This document shows positions 10,401-22,400 of a stretch of DNA of 64,000 bases, piece by piece (position 1 is the stretch's first letter; every line of letters begins with the position of its first letter). Origin of the DNA: Tipula vernalis (taxonomy: Eukaryota > Arthropoda > Insecta > Diptera > Tipulidae); the NCBI GenBank assembly GCA_958295665.1, contig OY282558.1:117108838-117172837 (forward strand). Reading direction: 5' to 3'. The position numbers and the translations under genes were made by a program. The notes under the pieces are model-generated. The model did no database searches and had not been told where the DNA came from. It worked only from the letters and a program-made list of their open reading frames with translations.

Positions 10401-13400
10401 CTCCGTTTCGAATGAACTCATCCGACGAATGAGACACAATCTTCGTTGCCTCGCACACAGTTGACGGGAAACTGAACCGGCATCTTCTATCAGCAGTATT
10501 GTTCTTATATGTAGCAAGTATCTTTGTGTCTATGAGTTTAGCATTTCTCAACTGTCTCATATAGCTCTGATTCCTCATTTGGCAGTTCACAATAGTATAC
10601 ACGATCTATTTGTGCCAGACCTTCTGGTGTATCGAAAGCTGGATGGTTTTCAATCCACACTACCATGTGGAAATGTGGACTGCCTCTCATCCGAAAGTCG
10701 ATTCTCCACCAGAAGTCTTTAACTCGACCACCAGGTACATTAGTGTTGCTTCGCATGAGTTTTATTAATGCATTGACTCGTATCATGAAATGCCGGCTTA
10801 CAACAACTGGATATCTCTCGATGAGAACTTGTGTGTTGCATGTATATCAATACTGCTTGGATCTTCATTCGGTCTTCCATCGGCAATCAGTAATGCTTTT
10901 CTCATATCCAACCAGTTCAAGTCATTGCAGCTGAAGGTGGCGAAGTAGGTTGATGGTCCAATGCATCTAATTTGAGCTAGAAGCTCATTCAGTCCCGAGC
11001 GCCAGTAAGCAGCCGAACCTCGCAGGTTCTTGATGTAGAGGTGAAGATCTTCTAGCTGTCCCTCTTGTCCTTCGATTTTCTTTTCACAAGCTGCTATCGT
11101 GGACTTGACTCTATAATATTCGAACATTGACAGTGCATAGAACGGATACTCAATTTGCTGGAATCGTGCATCACTGCCAAGTATTCGATATTGGTAATAG
11201 TCTAGCGGTATGATGTAAACTGGTCGTTGTTCCTTTAGTCCATAATTGCCGTATGGGAAGAGCTGATACCATGCTAATTCTTCAGCCTTTAACTCATGTG
11301 CCTCATTCACAATATTGTCCCGTGTCTTGCGTATACAATTTCATTCAAGTTATCAGACACCTCAAGTACTTCCTCAACATCTGGCTGGGCACAATCTATT
11401 GGAGCCATCACCGATGTATGGATAGCTATTTCTGGTTGTTCTGATTCGTCTACTGGTACTGCTATCGATGCTTGCACATGTTTCGGGTCTTCGTCGCACT
11501 CAAAGTTCTTTTTCTGGTGTACATCAATGCAATCAAGGGTATACGGTTCATTTCTTGAAGATTTTGCGCGTTTACATACCCGTACGAGTTCCACGATGGT
11601 ATCACATTCTATTACACAAGCTCTACCATTTTCCGCAGCTCCAGCTCCTCTAGCTCCACATAATTGTGGGTCTGTGAAGTAGTATTTGTCATATTAGTGC
11701 ATGACGCCTAATGAGAGCGACCGGGAAATCAGTATACCCGCACTATGACCTTCGAACAATGCTTCAAGGCTGTGTCTCAGTATCTTTGCAAGATCTCCCT
11801 GATTTATGTTGTCTTGTAAGCTTCCAACGAATGATGAGTCATCCACATAGCTGATACTAAAGTTATTGTTGTACATGAGGAAGTCTCGTTTGATCACATC
11901 GAAGTGGTGAACTTCTAAGAAACCACTACTTAAAGTATTCCATCGGCTTGGTAGAAAATTGCAGCTCTCACAATATTGGCAAGAACCATAGCGGCACATT
12001 GCACTCCTGCACAGCCAGATGTGAATACAGAATCATTTCCTTAATGCCATGAAGCACGTACAATTCGTGATACTTCGCTAATGGACATAAAAGGATTACT
12101 TTCTTGGACATCTTCATTTACAGAAGCTGCTACTGCAACACGAACCAAATCTTGTTCATTGATATGAACGTTATTGTCAATAGCCACATCACTGTAAAGT
12201 GGATTGTTCTGTTTCAGCCATTCTAGAGCTTCGTAGACTCGTGATCGAGATATTGAGAACTCTCTTGTTTTGTCAAGATCCTCTAATCGCTCCACCACGA
12301 ATACGATACCAGAGTTATTTGTTGATCTTGGCAGTGACTTCAAATATGTCCTGTCCGAAGAGTACGACGACCGAAGAGTCCACGACATTCAAGTTGATCA
12401 AAATCTCTAGTTAGTTTTACTATCTTAATGAATGGTATTACTCTTGACAGCAACCGTTGCTCAGATTTTGTGAGTCGTTGAATCACAACTGGTATAGCAC
12501 CTGGGTCAAGACTATTCCAGTATGCTTTCAATGGATGAGTGACTTTGTTGCTGGTCAAATGAGTTTTACATCTGTGACAAACGCGAAGGGTTGTAGATCT
12601 CACAAGCTCGGGTGGAAGGTAATTAGCAGCTTGGATACTTGGACAACACAATGTGATCTGATTTGGATAGCATCTTTTCGTGCAAACATCACAAATTTGA
12701 TCGCAATATCCGCTCCTCAGGTGTTTCTGATGCTTTTAATTGTGACATATGCATGTGAACGCTTTCCAATCGATTTTGCCTTTCTTCGGCTGTTTCTGCT
12801 GCTCTAGCCTGATAGATATGCTTGCGAACTCTATCTAAACGCGCTGTTCGTTGTTCACTGGATTCTCGTTCTCTTTGTCTGTCTAATCTGGCACGCTTAC
12901 ACTCTACTGTCTCTGTAACGCGGATTTCTTTGTATTTTTGCTTAGCTTTTTCTAATCGTCTTTTTCGTTGTGTAGCAGTTTCCGTCTTCTTTGATTTTGA
13001 GGGTTTTTGGGGTTTTGGAGGATACATTTTTTGGTCCCACGAGTCTGGCGGCAATAAACGGTCCATCCTCCCAGCGGCCCCATTGGAGGATAAGGCACTT
13101 ATACAACAGGGTGTGCCAGGTGCCCTGAGGTTGTTCGCTAGCGGCATGACATCTTTTACATCCACATTCATACCATTTAGCCCTCGTCACGTAACTCAAG
13201 TTATATTGGCTTAGGTGGCTTTACGTTAGCGACATAGCATGTTTATGACCACCCCTATGCCATTTAGTTCTCAGCACGTACTCACTATTAATTTGGGTGG
13301 TAGGGACTACAACAGAAATATGAGATCAACAGGATTCGAACCTTAGCCCGATGATTCTTAGTAAGTTCTGATCTTACAAAGAAGCCATCAAACCAAGAGT

Positions 13401-16400
13401 CTATCCATTTTGAACCAAATCAGCTGCTGTAGCTCTAAATTCCAACTGACTAAAACCTAAATATAAGCTTCATATTCTCCCCAAAAATTTTGAAACATTT
13501 TTATTTTCCCCTGCACCTTACTGTTTGATCTACTGAGAATTGAAACCAATTTTATTTCATGTGACAGAACTTATATTTAAGTCATACAATAGCGCACTTT
13601 TTATTTATCACACAAAAGAGCATGAAATACTGATGTAACGGGTTTTTCAAATTTGAAACAATACCATTCGCAGCCAAATTCACTCTGTACATTGCCCGTA
13701 CAAAGGAAACCATGAATAAATATACTGTGCCAAAGCATATTTAATGTCCAAAAATGTTAGAATCTTGTATTGTCATCGGAGTTAAGCCTGCATGCTAAAT
13801 TTCAGCTCAATTGGGCTATCGCAAGTGGTTGAAAAATTAATTACAAATTTGACGATACAAACAGACACACAGAGTGAGCTAATATCGTGGTAAAAAGGGT
13901 TGGGTATTTTCGACAATTTTTTTTTTTAAATTTGGCTAACGGGGTAAACATGGTGAAAACTGATGCTACAATATGACCATTTCCCATAATCATCGCCCAG
14001 AGACGGTTAGCTTACGCCGACCGATGACCAGCGGCATCCTTTATGGTTCTATTAAAAGACAGTTATTGGCTGATGTGTGTGTCGCACAGCGACAATCACC
14101 TCAACGAAGCTTCACTTTTAAATATAGTTAGTTAATGGTTTTCAAAAAACATCATTGCTTACAGGTTTCAATTTCCTAATCATACTCTAAAATTAACCTA
14201 ATAAAAGGACAGTTTGTTTGTGAAGGTAGACCGAAAAAAATTTGGAGATGAAAAATTGCAAGCATTATTGGATGAAGACAACACACAAATGCAACAAGAA
14301 TTGGCAGAAGCAGTGAATGTATTATAATTTAATTCGTTGTCAGTAGACGTCTATATGGAACGGAGATGGTTCAAAAATTTTGGAATTGGATACCACATGA
14401 ATTAACAAAAAGGCAGATGGAATGTCGGAAAATCACTTCTGAAGTGCTTCTTCAAAGATAACAAAGAAAGGATTTACTGCTACGACTTGTGACTGACTAG
14501 AGATGAAAAATGGATTTACAACGAGAATCCTAAACGTAAAAAGGTTTGGGTAAATCAAAAAAATACAGCAAAACTTCCCGCAAATTACTATTATTTTTCC
14601 ACCAAACTCTCTATTTTAAATCAAATAAAAAACTGTGTTGTTTATATTTTAATCAAATGTCAAATGTACTACGTTTTGAAGGTTATGAAGAAACTTTTCT
14701 ACATTTTCTACATATAAGAACAATTATGCCATCTATTAGAAAAACGAAACTTACTTTTACATATACCCAAGAAAAGCTATTTGTCCGTTTTCATACTTCT
14801 ACTGTAACCTCCTTTTTAGTGTAATTCCCCGAACGTCGATGAAAATCACAACTCTCATGTCCCATTTTATGACCGAAATTCTTGTACTATGATAAGCTAA
14901 TTTGTCGAAATTTGTAGAGCTCGCTTTAGCAGCTAATCTTGCTGTAGCTACTGTAGATACTCTCAATCTCGCTGTAGCAATGCTTCAATAATATTACTGC
15001 ATTTATGTATATCACAATCTACTATTTGGCATTGTGTCAAAGTTATTGACTTTCGAGTAGTTTCTCGGAATTTCAACCTCAAAGTTATGACCGGGAAATT
15101 CAGGGATTTCCCGGTTTTCGATTTAATAAGTTTATATTCCCTTTTAGCTTAAAACCGCATTAGAAATTAATTGATTTTCAAACAGAATTCAGGGATCCCG
15201 TTTTCTGTATCAAAAGTGTGACAGGGAAATCCCGAATCGGTTCTCAATTTATTTGTACACAGCAAGTCAAACTCAGACCAATTAGGAAAGAACTTTGATA
15301 TTTCTTAACCGCTTATGATGAAATTTGGCCTACACGATGGAAATCGTATTATAAAATTATTTTTAAATGAAGATCTGGAATAGGGCAAATCGTAGGAAGA
15401 AACTTGGCTGTTTCATGGTAGTGAGTTCTGGAATATGACACATAAGAAAGAAACATTGTAATTTCCAACCCAATTTGATGAAATTCGATAAATACCATGT
15501 AAAGGAACAACCGACTTCCTTCCTTATTTTACATATAACAAAACTTCATCTAAAACTCATTTTGGAATCCCATTTTCGTCGTGCAAGCTGAATTTCGTCA
15601 TAATCGGTAAAGAAATCAACAAATTCCCTAAAAACATCTTAGAATCGCATTTCCGTCGTTTGCACCAAATTTCATCATAATTGGTTAATAACGGCCAAGT
15701 TCCCTCCTAATTGGACATATTCCAGTAAAGGTCTACTTCCGAGTATATTTTTCTTGAAAAATTTAGATTTTGGCTCTAGCGCCAATTGAAAATAGAAAAA
15801 AGTTGTAAGTATCAAGCGTCTAAATCGGATTTACGTTTTTAAAATTTCCACAAAATTGTGTGAAAGCACAAAAATCGAAAAATGCTCAGGCACTATGACA
15901 AAATGAAATTTTTAACTAATTTAATTATGTAGTATGCCAAAAGCACTTTTTCCAGGAATAAGTTACTTGGTTTAGCGATTTGACGAAAAATAATGTGTCT
16001 ATTCTAAAATCACCTAAACCAGTTTTTAGCAAAAGATAAAAGTAATTCCGTTATTTGAAATTATTTTCAGATGATAATAAATGAGAACACCTAATCCTGT
16101 TTTTACACCGTCCTTTTTACACGGCTTTTTTTACAATGAGAACGTATCTACCGAGCTTTAAAATCAATTTTACAAACATTAGATTTAATTGGTTTGAACT
16201 CAAGATCTACATAAAATTGTGTAATAAATATAACAAATTGACGTTTTGTGTACAACACGCAATGTGTAAAAAAGCGATTTCACAAACCTTTTTTTTGTAC
16301 ATTGATTCACAGTCACAATTAATATTACGAAAACATTTATGAACATTCTGATAATAACTAATGGTATTAAAAGTTCGCTGCATAACTGGCTCAACTAGTT

Positions 16401-19400
16401 TACAAAAATTTGTTATCCGGCTGGCTCATGGCTCGTTTCAATTTATTTGATTTTTTTTTTGCATTTTTAACCATAAAACATGTAGGGCTAAAACCTCATG
16501 CGAGTAACTAAGCCTTTTAACTCAATCTTTAGCTCAACATCTAACTTAATTTACAACACAACCTACAAATCAATCGCAACGCAATCCTAAACGCAATCAC
16601 AACATTAACTGTCAACCCATCTCTGAACTCAATCAGCAAATCTTAACCTAACCCCAAATCAACCCTTAAATAATTTCCTAACCGAACAACGAAACTATCT
16701 CAAACCAAATCTCAACATTGTTTTCAACACCACACTGAATTAACAACCTCCCCTAAATCAACTCGGTTCGAATGCTACTTGCGACTATGAACTCAACTTA
16801 AATCATCTGAATCTAACCTCCCACTAAACCCTAAACTCACCTAAAACTAGTATCTAAATCCAACTCAATTCCAACTCAAACCCTATTCAACCTTAACTCA
16901 ACCTATAACTCTAAACTCAAATATAACTCAACCACAACTTAACGCTAAACTCAGCCCCAAATCAAATTTAAACAACTCAGTACAAGTCAAGCTAACTTCT
17001 AGCTCAAATCTCAATTCAACCCCAGATAAACCTCAATAAATCTTACTCAACACCAAACTAAATGCCCTACTCGATCCTCAAACCAACATGGTCCGAAAAT
17101 ATATATACGTGCTTAAACTCAACTCAATCTAACTTCCAACTCAACCCACAACTCCCCAATTTAATCTGCAATTGGACCCGTCCCTTAACATCAACTCAAC
17201 CTTAAATTTAGCTCTCAACTGAACCCTCAACTCGACCCTAAATTCAATCCCTAAACTAACACGATACAAAACTGCTTGTGTCCATGAACTCAACTCAAAA
17301 CAACTCAAGCTAACAACTACCAACTAAACCATAAACACAAATAAATTCCCATCTTAACCGCTGACTCCTACTCAACTCAACCCCAACTCAACCCGCAAGT
17401 GTAACCTAACTCAACCGCCAACTGGACGTTTAACCCAATCCTCAAAACCAGCATATATAAAAATTGGTCAACAGCTCACTATATGGATGCGGTTGTATTA
17501 AGCGCAACTCAACTTCAGTACAACTACATCTCAATCCGCAAATTGACCCCTAACTTAACCATAAACTCAATCTTCAAACCAGCATATATCATTAGTAAAT
17601 ATTGATATACCTAGGTGGTTTTGGATCAATTCGAATGACATGTATCCAAGCTTCTTGACGTAAGGCTCCAAAAGCTTTTCAATTCTCCGCCTTGAGCATA
17701 TTTTTTTTTTGCTTTTTCGGATTTTTGGAAGTCCAAAACGTCGAGAAAAATGATTTGTGTAATTCTTAATACGTTTTCAATACTTTGGTCTATATAGAGC
17801 GAAATACAAGTCCTGTGATTAACGGTTTTTCGCTCAAAATTCTTATGGATAAAACCGATTGACGTGAAATTTGGACAGTAAGTAGGGAATGGCTCAAGGA
17901 ACAAAAGTTATATAATGCCGATGTGTGCTTTTACCCAGGGGTGCATGATACCCCTTCTCGGGGGTGAAAATTAGTATAATCATAATAATGATTCTAAATG
18001 TTCTATGAAGTTTTTTCGATCGATTGGATTTTTTCTTGTTTCTATAGATGCAATACGAACCGAGTTGTGGCTCGTTGAAGGTGACGATTTGTTTGCCGCG
18101 AACCTTTAACGTTAAATAACGGAAAAACGACGAAATTTTGAATGAGCTTTAGTAAAAGTGGCTGGCATAAAAAGTTACGGAGTTATGATGCAAATAAAAT
18201 GGTTGTCTCGTTTTACGGAGTAAAACTCAATAATGAAACCAATGGCTTAACCGCAAGAATTGAAATAAAACATAATCCATTTACAATGTACTTTATTTGG
18301 GTACTAACACAATATATTCCAGAAGTTTGAACGGCTTAGAATGCCTAGATTTGAAAAAAAGTTTGATTCAATTTTGAAATGATTTTCGAATATTTTGGAA
18401 AAAATTTCCTTTTTCTTAAGATACGTACTAAATACAAGAGTACAAAACTTTAAGTTTTTCTTGCAGAAAATTTTGTTATTTTTGTATTTCTCTAGGATGA
18501 ATCTTAATTTAAATATCACCGTTTTAAGCTCGCATTTGACTGCGAGGACCACCTTCCCCGAGCCCTTTAAACTCAAAAAGCTCCAAAACGAAGGGTTCAG
18601 TGAAGTTCAGGCCTTGTAGCCCTTGAAATTCCCTGGAAAATGGTTTTTGGAGCGATTAGAGAAAATTAATCTTGAAGATCTTGAAAATTAAAGAAGTTAG
18701 ATTACGTATTGTAGGCCACTACAATGCATTTGTATTTTCAGAGATCTCTGATCATTTTCGGATCAACACACAAAACGTGACAGAAAATACGGCAGTGACC
18801 ATGACGTGATAGGCACAGGTACAAGGAAAGTTACCAATGTGAAGGTGAGAAAGCGGACCCTTAGTCGTCGACATCATGCAACTACAGCTCCTCACGAGTG
18901 GACTCTATGGCTTCAGAGAAGTATAATGCTATAAAGCGTAACACCTATTCATGTGAAAGAGATCCTGATGATTTCTGTTATATTTGTGGTAAGTTTGAAA
19001 TCCAAAAATTTTATAGACACATATCTGATCTCCAAAAAACATTAATTGCTTGGGTGTAACGTAAAGTGTCGTGAAATGATCATGAAAAATGTATTCTCAG
19101 TCATCTCATCAAAATTGAAACAATAAAGAGTTTAATATATATTGCGTTTAATTCACTAATTATGTCAAAATGGTTGGTTACGCTGCACATAGAAGAAGAA
19201 GTCATCAGAGTATATAATAACTATCAATTCAGTCGCTATATGCTGATGAGATGACAGAATAAATTTTTAAACCAAAAACTCCGAAGCATATTTCAAGTCA
19301 TTCTACATAGCATATCATCAAAACCATTGGAATATCATTGAATATCAGGTGAGATTCTCGAAATTTCAGATTTTTGTAGTAATTTAGATATTTGGATTTG

Positions 19401-22400
19401 AATAGTGTTAAGTTGGTTATCTCATCTATAGTTTATTCGAAATTCGGAACAGTTTTGCCATTAATTAAAAAAGTCAATCCAATTGGTTAGAGTTCCTAAA
19501 CAGTCGTCTTTAGAAATTAATACAACCCTCTTTAAATATACTCCAACCTTCAATATAGTTTGCCGTTAAGAAATTATAATATTTTGAGAATACAATAGAT
19601 CATCACAATTATAAAGGTCAGGGTTCAACTGGTTGCAATAATGCAGACATTTTTAATCAACGGGAAAAAATTCTACTCCATTTTGCAAAAATTACACACT
19701 CGTATAAAACGACAAGCTATGGAAACAGTCCAACCACAAATTAATATATTAAGATGTTCTATGCCTAAGAAATTCATGAAATTTTATAAAAACGGAAATT
19801 GGGTGAGGTATTGTGCACCGTGGTGAGGTGGAACCTCATGGACAGAAAACTAATAATTTTCAGTTTGTCCATAGCGTTATTCTTTTCAAATTCTTCTTAA
19901 TTTTTAATCAATTCAACTACTTAACTGGTTCCTTGTAAATTAATCCTCAAATCAACGCAACAACCTAACTTCCAACTCAATCATAAGCACAACCAAAATT
20001 AAATAGCCAACTTACCTGCTGGCTGCTACTCAACTCAATCTCAACCCAACCACAACTAGACTTCAACTGTGCCCTTGTCCTACCCCAACTCAACCTTAAT
20101 TTAATCTTTGATTTACCCCTTAAATCAACCCGGAACTAGCACCCTACTCAACTCCTAAATAACAAGGTCTTAAAAACTAAATAAGTACATTAACTCAACT
20201 CAAGCTAATTCTAGTTCAATCATCAATTCGACACGCAAATAAAACCCCAGATCAATTGCTCATTAAACCCTAATCCAACTCCAACTTAACTTCAACTCAA
20301 CCCCAAATCAACATTAAACTTAAACGCAAACATAACTCCCAATTAAATCCTCAAACCATCATATTATATAAAAAATGGGTTAACGTGGTAAGATCAGGCC
20401 ATGGATCCTCTAGACGTACAGCGTCCAATAACCTTTCAATTCTCCGCCTTGACCATAGAAACAGATTGGCGAAAAAAATTCCCAAATCGAACTTGCCGTC
20501 CTCGAGATAGACATCCAAATATAAAGGCATCCAAACAGGGGGGACATTGTTTTTCTTTACTTTTTCGGACTCAGGGGCGTTTAAAAACGTCGAGAAAAGT
20601 GGTTTTAGACGAACACAATTTTTTGATAATTTTAACAGGATTTCAATAACGTTGGTTCCTTGTAACTTTGAGCCGAAGTTAATTTTAGCAATCCTAGATT
20701 TAGAATTACAATACTAAAAAAATTACTTAAAACTTTACCCAAACTAAACAATTTAGAATTCTACAATTAACCCTGCGTTATCAGCCTATAGGTTTAACCG
20801 ACCCAATTTATTTTCGCGTTTGAAAAATTGAATAATAAACAAGGAACACCAACTTAAAATCAAATTTTCAGTTGTGCTTTGTCGTATACGCTATCGTAAA
20901 GTGCTTGGCCAAGATAAAATATGGGTTCCTTACGTTATGTGCAGTACTTGTCTCAATATGATGAAGCGATTTGAGCAGTAGTACGCCGGCTACATAGAGA
21001 GAATCAAATCACAAAAAACTTGCTTTTTTGCAACACAGATGTAAACGATTTCAATTCAAAAACAAAAATGTCTAACAGTTATGAATCGAACATCAAACGC
21101 TAGGTTACCGAAACTATGACTATTATAGAAGACGACGAATAAGAGGCCGAAAAGGAGTACTACATGGGCGTAGATCGCTACAACAACGAAAGTGAAATAA
21201 ACGGCAGAAACGATGATGAATAAGTACCGGTTAAATTATAAAGATCTTAATGATATTATTCGAAACTTGCGATTGCCAAACGATTCATTGGAATTTTTAG
21301 TCGCAGAATTGAAAAGACGAAGGCTGATAGTAAAAGAGTCCAAATCAACTATTTACAGATCTCGAGAAAAGGTATTCCGTAATTATTTTAATAAAGATGA
21401 CGAAAATTCATTAATTTACTGCTCAAATGTCCAGGAATTGGTAAACTGATTTTCCAGCTAAAACTAAAAAGTCGATAATGCAGATTAAGTTATTAACATT
21501 TGAGCCGAAAATAAAAAATTTAGTGGTTATCAGCCAAAAGTAACCATATAGATTATGTTACTACACAATCTAGCTTTTTATATAGTCTTACGTGGCCAAC
21601 TTTGCTCCACCTACTCGTAGACAGTATTGGAAAATCAAAAGAATCCAAAAAATTGGAATAAAATTAGGCTTTACAGTGTAAATCTGAAGAAGAATGTTTT
21701 TTTCAGCTATCGCGGAAAAGAATATCAATTCAAGATTTCCGTGGGAAATCTGGGAAAATTCTATTTTCCAAAAATGATTAGAAAATTTGTATAAAATCAG
21801 CCTATGGAGTGTTATATCTGGAAATGGGTAATATTGATGTGGTTTATCAATAAATAGCTAACGAAGCAAAAAATACAGTTTAAGTTTCCGTGAGAAATCT
21901 AGGAAAATTCGTTTTTGCAAAAATCGTTGGAAAAATTTGTATAAAATCGTCTAATGATGTTTGTAAGGATTTTTGAAAAATCGAATTTTCCCAGATTTCC
22001 TACTAGAAATTTTTGTTGAATTTTTCTTTTACGATAGCTGTTGACATAACACTCTAGAGGCTGATTTTATACCAAATTTAAATATTTTTTGGAGTTTCGC
22101 GAGTTTTCCACAATTTTGTATGAGGACCTGGGCGCAGGTTTCGCCACTTAAGAATATAGCCACAGTCTTCAGACAAGACTTAACCTTATTTCAGCAATTA
22201 ATATTTGATGGAGCTACAACAAAGCAATTTAGTTTTCCGAGCATCAAAAAAACCTAAAATAGATATACTTGCGTCCTTCATCCCCTATTTCCAACCCCTA
22301 TTCATGAAACAGCCTATATATCGAGATTCATATCATTTTCATGGTTGTTTGTGTCGCTGATTACAAATCTGAAGCCAGAGTTGCTGATTCGAGCGTTTAA

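Larger units (their letters stand above)
8481..13199 (-). mobile_element. Helitron 1, decayed autonomous copy
   Basis: Minus-strand remains of a Rep/helicase protein in the canonical Helitron order: basic repeat N-terminus, Cys-rich/DUF6570-like region, Helitron_like_N, HUH endonuclease, linker, PIF1-type helicase. The frame changes at least eight times, and the helicase ends after the VAKGLEDN segment, so the last helicase motifs are lost. Even so, the visible Rep and ATPase catalytic residues are preserved, which suggests decay by indels rather than long neutral drift. The ends (5' TC, 3' hairpin plus CTRR) were not identified, so the boundaries are those of the coding relic. It sits antisense-free, in the same orientation as the ABCG gene, in intron 7. 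Confidence 0.9.
18907..21449 (+). pseudogene. Decayed copy of an arthropod multicopy Cys-rich gene family
   Basis: Four blocks occur in the order known from a family of uncharacterised arthropod proteins. Block 1 at 18907: [30 protein letters not shown], with stop at 19059. Block 2 at about 20905-20970: [23 protein letters not shown], matching the family's DQDKxWxPHxxCxxC. Block 3 at about 21030: [17 protein letters not shown], matching CYFCxxxVxGFNSKNK. Block 4 at 21213-21449: [25 protein letters not shown]...[12 protein letters not shown]...[10 protein letters not shown], matching LNDLIRDLxLxKxxAELLxSRL...YRxRExxFxxFF...YCxDIxxL. Stops, frame changes and an insert of about 1.85 kb between blocks 1 and 2 show decay. 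The CxxC pairs suggest zinc binding. Family recognition is from memory of such proteins; function is unknown. Confidence 0.7.

Noticed and set aside
13332..13395. tRNA gene on the minus strand
   Set aside because: B box is perfect but acceptor and anticodon stems do not pair, so only a SINE-like fragment is proposed.
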